This document shows positions 58,263 through 64,000 of a stretch of DNA of 64,000 bases, piece after piece. Position 1 is the first letter of the stretch; each line of letters opens with the position of its first letter. The translations under genes and the position numbers were made by a program. Source of the stretch: Bidens hawaiensis (lineage: Eukaryota; Streptophyta; Magnoliopsida; Asterales; Asteraceae); contig JAIQDT010000234.1 in assembly GCA_021521415.1 (NCBI GenBank), positions 1,877,001 through 1,941,000 on the forward strand, in the 5' to 3' direction. The notes below the pieces were generated by a model, which did not search any database, was not told the origin of the DNA, and saw only the letters and a list, made by a program, of their open reading frames with translations.

Positions 58263-58430
58263 ATTATCATCTAAAAAGGCACAGATGTCGTGACTTTTAT
58301 TCCACGAAAACAGAACAGGCGCTTGCTCAGGTTCATCAACTTGTTCTTGAGCTTAAACCTCTAGTTGTTGCACTGGGATAATATCAGGTTGTTGCTCGGG
58401 AGCATGATTTTGAACGTTCTCGTCAGTCAT
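58263..58430 (-). pseudogene. COP-4 ORF3 start remnant
   Basis: From the ATG at 58430 the minus strand reads MTDENVQNHAPEQQPDII and reaches a stop after about 25 codons. Glutamine- and glutamate-rich codons continue until the GYP-3 LTR cuts it. Assigned to ORF3 only by position: it follows the palindromic array, as ORF3 does in COP-3. Sequence similarity to COP-3 ORF3 is not evident. Confidence 0.4.
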
Positions 58431-58469
58431 TCTGTTTATCATAAATAAAATATTAGTAAAATATTCAAG

Positions 58470-59520
58470 AATGTTATTCAGATTAACGAATGAGATTTCC
58501 ATTCGTTATAATATACTATACGAATGAACACATTCGTATGAGAATACTATTTTGTTAATACCTAACGAATCAGTCTTATTCGTTGTTACATTTAACGAAT
58601 CAAGTCTTATTCATTAATTATTCTCGTAATGTCATTCGTTGTCTCAGTGAATGAGTTGGTCATTCGTTAAACGAATAACAAATCTGTTAATCATTCGTTA
58701 AATGAATAACTAATTTGTTGATCATTCGTTAAATGAATAACGAATCTGTCTTAAATTAAAATTTCGACTATCAAAAGTCAAAATATAAACAATTTTGACT
58801 CAATTAAGTCAATGACGACGACCATCATCGAGAAATTTATTGAATCCTCATCAATTTTCAAAATCAAACTCAACGAACTGACTCGGAAACTTGTTTAATA
58901 CATTAATCATTGATTAAATGTCATTACTTTCATAAAAAACGTATAGCCTTTGAGCATTTAAAGGGCAGTTCATATCAATTTATAAACTGAACAATTAAAA
59001 CCCTAAAAACCCAATGAAATCTCCTCATATTGATATCATTGTACTCGCCAATACCTGTAGAATATACAGATGTTAATCAATTGCTCGTAAATTCTTGTAT
59101 GAAAATCTAGAGAAATTTTGTCAGTGTTTTGTTTATATTTTGATGATATAGTATGCAGACGAATGAAGAGTCTATTCGTCTGCCTTGGGATCATATACAT
59201 CAATAATTTCACGCGAATCAAGGTCATTCGTTCAAATTTCAAATAACGAATGGCCTTATTCGTTAAATTAAAAATCTTATACGTTATACAAGTAACGAAT
59301 CTAATTCACATTCGTTAAGGCACAGTGAATGATACATTAACATTCCATTCGTTAACAGTTTATACAAATGTCTTCCATTCGTTAGGCTCAGCGAAAGCGA
59401 ATGTCGTTCATAACGAATGTGGTCATTCGTTATGTATAAATAACGAATTGGCTTGACATTCATTAAACCAAAGTTAACGAATCACCAAATTTCATTAACG
59501 AATGAGATTAAATCTCATTA
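58470..59520. repeat. ATTCGTTAACGAAT word array in COP-4
   Basis: More than 25 ATTCGTT or AACGAAT words in both orientations, many paired as CATTCGTTAAACGAAT hairpins. They form two clusters (about 58480-58750 and 59155-59520) around a plain AT-rich spacer. Equivalent in position to the GCGAAGTT array of COP-3 but unrelated in sequence. Confidence 0.9.
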
Positions 59521-60057
59521 ATGATTTAAATAATCATTTAAAAACCAATTAGAGTTTTATAAATGAATTAAACTGCATATTTTAAAATATCCGATCCATC
59601 AAAGATCGGTAATGTTTAACTTAACGGATTTTTACTTTAATACATTAAGCACGAGTTAACTTAAAATTCGGGGTAACAAACTTTTCTTTTTGTTTTTGGA
59701 TTATTAGCTAGCTCGGTAAATCGAAAATAAAGCAGAAAAATGAAAATATTTTTGGATTTTTAAAATTTTCAAGACAAAAGAAAAACAGTAAATGTAAAGC
59801 AGTAACCAACTAATCTATAAAAACAATACATATTTTTGTGAATTCAAGCAGGGAATCATATTGATCAAAATTTCCGTCCATCATAGTTTTATTTTCAACT
59901 TTTATTATGACTAAGTTGATTATTGGTATTGCTGTCCACCTAAATCTTCTAACAAATGTTTCAGAACGTTCAGTTATATGTTTAATTGGTTCAATTAGGC
60001 ATGAATATTAGAAATTATCAGCTCTAATCTTGATTCAAGCTTAATTTGATTTTCACC
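59521..60057 (-). other. COP-4 non-coding spacer
   Basis: AT-rich, no gene seen. It joins the word array to the conserved module. Confidence 0.5.
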
Positions 60058-60725
60058 AGATCACCCCAACTTCACTTAAAACTAAGAATCAGTTTGATTT
60101 AAAATGAATGATTTTAAGCAAACATAGTCCGTAATCCCTAGTACATGATATACCCCCATTATCAAGCAATACCCTAAGGTCCGTTCCCATGGATGAGTAT
60201 ACACGATTTCATCTGTTGGTTTGCAGACATTGTGTCCCTTGTGGTCCGTTTCTTAATGGTAATAAGACGCGAGCAAGGGGACAATGTATCACTCACATCG
60301 TGGTTTGATCAATTCTGTAATTCATTTTGTACACAAAGTACTTTTTTATGATCAAGTTTAGAGACTTAAGCAGTTACACTGTGGGTTCGCTTTTTAAGCA
60401 TTGTTTTAATATCCATCGAAATGAATACCAGATGTAAAACCGCATAAAGACCCAATGGAGTCGGGGACCCTAGAGCATCCCATCAATACAGGATTTGAGG
60501 CCATAAAACCATACATCGTTGAAGCGTTAACCACCAACTAGAAGCTTTTTCTTTAAAAAAATTACAAATTGATTAGAAGGCTTGAGTATGACTAGATGAT
60601 TATATTTCTGCCATCATTATCAAGACTTTTTCTAGAACCAATACTCTTATATATTCGGCAATTTAGGTTTATATCACTTACTAGTTCTTACTTGTTTGTC
60701 AAAAGACCTACCAATACATCAATGC
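60058..60725 (-). other. Conserved non-coding module, COP-4 copy
   Basis: Plus-strand blocks: CACCCCAACTTCACTTAAAA at about 60063; TACCCCCATTATCAAGCAAT at about 60154; TGTGGTCCGTTTCTTAATGG at about 60240; CATCCCATCAATACAGGATT at about 60476; GGCCATAAAACCATAC at about 60499; GGCTTGAGTATGAC at about 60579; CCTACCAATACATC at about 60708. Same order and orientation as in GYP-2, at roughly 70 percent identity in the best 400 bp by eye. Confidence 0.87.
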
Positions 60726-60987
60726 AATTAAGTATATAGTCTTTTATTACTTACTTTTTACTGGACTTGGGAGCAAATGACCAATATACTATCATTTTCC
60801 CTTTTTGCTCGAGAACTCATTTTGAGGAGCATTTTTCAGTGTTTTTGTATTTTTGGATATTTGAATGTTTTTGGAGTTTTTAATTTCTCTGTACAAACTG
60901 AAAACCACAATATTTTTGGATTTTTATTTTTTTCTCCCCCTAAAAACGACAAACAAAACAAAATAAGAAAAATGAATATAAAATGAT

Positions 60988-63900
60988 TCAACCGAGTTGT
61001 TGAATATCAGTCAATATTTTTAAACCGTTTATACCTAGAAAGTATTGAAAACATGTTTTATCAAATGCCTTGGTATAAAGGTCAGCCTTTTGAAAATCCG
61101 TATGTATTTTTTCAATATCAATTAGTTTCTTTTCAAAGCAATCACGTATAAAGTGATAACGGATTTCAATATGTTTTGTTTTAGAATGTTGAACCGGATT
61201 TTTGGTGATAGAAATAGCGGCCGAATTATCAATGTAAATAGGAGTAGTAAAAAACTTTAAACTGTAATCCCGCAGATGCTGCTGGATTCAGAGAACCTGT
61301 GAACAGCAAATCGATGCCGCCACATACTCTGCTTCGGCTGTTGAAGTTGAGACCGTTGTCTGCTTTTTACAATGCCAAGAAACAAGCCAGTTTCTTAAGA
61401 ATTGACAACCCGCTGTTGTAGACTTGAAGTTGATCTTGCATCCTCCGTAGTCCGAATCAGTATAAGCGGTGAGATCAAACTTATCGTCCTTGGGGTACCA
61501 CAATCCGATGTCGGGATTTCCCCTCAGATAATGTAAGATACGCTTAACTGCCGCCAGATGAGTCACTCAGGGACTCGATTGGTACCTGGCACATAAACAA
61601 ATAGCAAACAATATATCAGGATGAGATGCAGTCAAATACATAAGAGATCCCATCATAGCTCGATATAGGGTTGGATCAACGGTATCCTCCAATTCATCCG
61701 GTGTTAAATTGTGACCCATGGGAAAAGGAGTCGAAGGGATTTTGCCGTCAGATATCTTGAATCGGCTCAAGACATCGTTCACATATTTGGTTTGATGTAT
61801 AAAGATCCCAAAATTAGACTGGTGAACTTGCAATCCCAAGAAGAAGCTCATCTCCCCCATCGAACTCATCTCGAATTTGATTTGCATCGTCTTCTCGAAA
61901 TCTTTGCACAAGCTGTCGTTTGTTGAACCAAAAATAATGTTGTCCATATAAATCTGGATAAAGAGCAGATCATCACCAATATTCTTGTAAAATAATGTAC
62001 AATCCACAGTTCCCTTCTTGAAGCCACTATCAATCAAGTGGTCAGCCAATGTGCTGTACCAAGCTCTCGGTGCTTGGTGTAAACCATATAGAGCTTTGTT
62101 CAAACGATAAACATGCTCAGGATAGTCTGGATCTTCAAATCCGGGAGGCTGCTTCACGTACACTTCTTCATGAATTTCGCCATTCAAAATGCCGATTTAA
62201 CATCCATTTGATAAACATTAAAGTTCTTGTAGGCTGCATAGGCAAGAAATATGCGTATAGCTTCCAGTCGTGCTACTGGAGCATACACTTCAGTGTAGTC
62301 AATGCCTTTCCTATTGATTATAACCCAGTACGACCAATTGTGCCTTGTTTCTCACGATTACCCCATAGTCGTCTTTCTTGCACTTTTAAACCTATTTCGT
62401 AGGTATAGCACTTTTTACTCGGTCGGGTTTGTCAATAAGATCCCATACACCCAGTCTTACGAATTGCTGCAGCTCCTTCTGCATAGCTTCAACCCAAGAC
62501 GGTTCCTTGAGTGCCATCTTGACACTTGTCGATTCTATCTGAGATAAAAAGCAAGTGTATCGTGCAACGTTCAGAATCCCCGTTTAGTGCAAATCCTCAT
62601 AAGCACACAAAATCGGATCATCTGAAGGAGATACGTTACAATCAACCACATCGTGGCATACATTAGCCAACTAGTGTCTTGTTCGAACACCGTCATTCAC
62701 ATCCCCCAATTATCTATTCCTGCGGATGATTCTTGTGAATCCTTAAAAAAGGATTCGCAGGCACAGATACATTATCACCAAGATTGGTGATATTTTCCTC
62801 CACTGTGTCTAACGAGACTATTGATGACACATCTTCAACTAGAATTGGCTTGTTTGTTTCTTGAGCTTCATCGAATGGGATTTAAGAAGAATCAACAAAA
62901 TCATCATCATTGAAAGGTCAGAAACATCATTAGATGTCTCTGATACGTTAGGAGTGTCATTTACATCAACGGACGAAGAACTTGGAATAGGAAGACATCG
63001 TTCTTCCAAATAAGATCGAATAAAGTCTTCAGGTATCTTCTCAACCGCTGGTGTAAACGAATTAAATAACCCATCATAGTCGAACATCCAATCAGGACCT
63101 ATACCAGCTAGAGGTGTAGTGTAGCTTTGACAGTCTACGTGATACCATTATTCTACACATCCCGAAGATAGATTGAAGATTCGCTTCTTAGGAGAGTTAT
63201 ATCCCAAAAAGTAAACCTCAAATGCCTTTTCATCAAATTTCTCGGCATCTCTCTTCAACACCGTAAATGGACACCCGAATGGTTCAAAATACTTTAGATG
63301 GGGCTTACAGTTATTCAGAAGTTCATAACTTGTTTTCTTCAACTTCTTTACCGCTAGTACGCGATTCAGTGTATAACAAGCCGTATTTACATCTTCGTTC
63401 CAAAATTGAACTTGAAGCTTAAAATCAGCAAGCATTGTTCTTGCAGCCTCTATCAACGTACTATTCTTTTGCTCAAAAACATGCCGTTTTGTTGAGGAAC
63501 ATACGGCGCACTGAATTCCCGATGTATTCCCTTTTGAATACGTAAGAAATCCAAAATAATGTTTTTAAACTCAGTTCCATTATCATTATGAATTCGTCTC
63601 ACTTTCAGTTTGTAAAGGTGATTCGATCTTTGTGATAAGGTTCTGAATTAAAACAGGTGTCTGATCTTTCGAACCCATAAATATAACCCTAAATATTTCG
63701 AGAAGTTATCAGTGACCACCAAGCACTAAAAATCACCCGCAATACTAGCACGGTTCACTGGACTAAATAAATCCATGTGAAGTCGTTCCAGAGGCGTGAT
63801 AATCGAGTTAATCGATTTGCACGGGTGTAACTTCTTCTTCTGTTTCCCCTTCTTACAAGCTACACAATGATCATTTAACTTGAAGTTCTTGAGGGTTACA

Positions 63901-64000
63901 CCATCCACCAAATCATTAGAGATTAGATGATTCATTTTTGCGAATGTGGATGTGCCCCATGCGTCGATGCCATAGAATCGAGTCTTTCTCCGTGGCCTTG
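60988..64000 (-). pseudogene. COP-4 pol: integrase, reverse transcriptase, RNase H
   Basis: Minus-strand order: pre-integrase CVACKKGKQKKKLHPCKSIN and LHMDLFSPVN (63726-63935); late integrase MIEAARTMLADFKLQVQFWN and FEPFGCPFTVLKRD (63148-63456); RT ([52 protein letters not shown]) at 61567-62187; RNase H (TAYTDSDYGGCKINFKSTTA, AEAEYVAASICCSQVL) at 61288-61566. Breaks include a base lost near 62187 and an in-frame TGA at about 61567. The RT box reads Y-M-D-N, losing the second Asp. The frame ends at 60988. The gag, protease and 5' LTR lie outside the window. Confidence 0.88.

Larger units (their letters stand above)
58263..64000 (-). mobile_element. COP-4, Ty1/copia (Sirevirus-like), cut by both edges
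   Basis: Minus-strand pol enters from the right edge of the window and ends at 60988. It is followed by the conserved non-coding module (60058-60725), an ATTCGTT word array (58470-59520) and a short ORF3-like start (58430). The left side ends where the GYP-3 LTR begins, so GYP-3 probably jumped into COP-4. The continuation of COP-4 and its 3' LTR are not visible left of the truncated GYP-3. Confidence 0.82.

Overview
This window is nuclear DNA of a flowering plant, made almost entirely of transposable elements nested inside one another. Evidence for this: plant-type Ty1/copia and Ty3 LTR retrotransposons with methionine- or aspartate-tRNA-type primer sites, a hAT element, a Mutator-like foldback, a Helitron, Tourist-like MITEs, and a captured plastid fragment (start of ycf2 plus trnI-CAU). 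I found no intact host gene. The downstream ORF of the copia element at 41814-51078 resembles proteins I associate with Asteraceae retroelements, so Asteraceae is my best guess, but this is weak inference.

Left third (1-27400). A degenerate hAT element (1316-4751) sits in a small tandem array. After AT-rich intergenic DNA comes COP-1, a broken minus-strand copia element (8629-22032, target duplication GTTTT). Its 3' LTR was split by a Mutator-like foldback (MUL-1, 9382-17740, duplication ATAATAGTAA). That foldback was in turn split by GYP-1, a Ty3 element with only gag and protease (9488-16758, duplication GTAAT). A Helitron, a MITE, a long-terminal-inverted-repeat element carrying plastid DNA, and another MITE follow.

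Right two thirds (27400-64000). An old chromovirus-like Ty3 element (GYP-3, plus strand) starts in gag at about 27400 and ends with a 3.1 kb 3' LTR at 58262. Its gag is split by COP-2 (27954-51662, duplication GTTAA). COP-2 is itself split by GYP-2 (31215-39169, duplication AAATG; minus strand, gag and protease only), which has a solo LTR (31837-32263) in its own 3' LTR. COP-2 is split a second time by COP-3 (41814-51078, duplication GTAAC; minus strand, nearly complete pol plus a roughly 980-codon third ORF). COP-4, a fourth copia element on the minus strand, runs off the right edge.

Two features stand out. First, COP-2 and COP-4 (Ty1/copia) and GYP-2 (Ty3) carry the same long non-coding module in the same orientation between their coding region and 3' LTR. 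Second, COP-2, COP-3 and COP-4 each iterate a different short palindromic word just upstream of the third-ORF position; in COP-2 and COP-3 the same word also forms hairpins in the LTR. Element names (COP, GYP, MUL) are local labels used only here. Boundaries come from reading LTR ends and target duplications. Homology and percent divergence were judged by eye, not computed.
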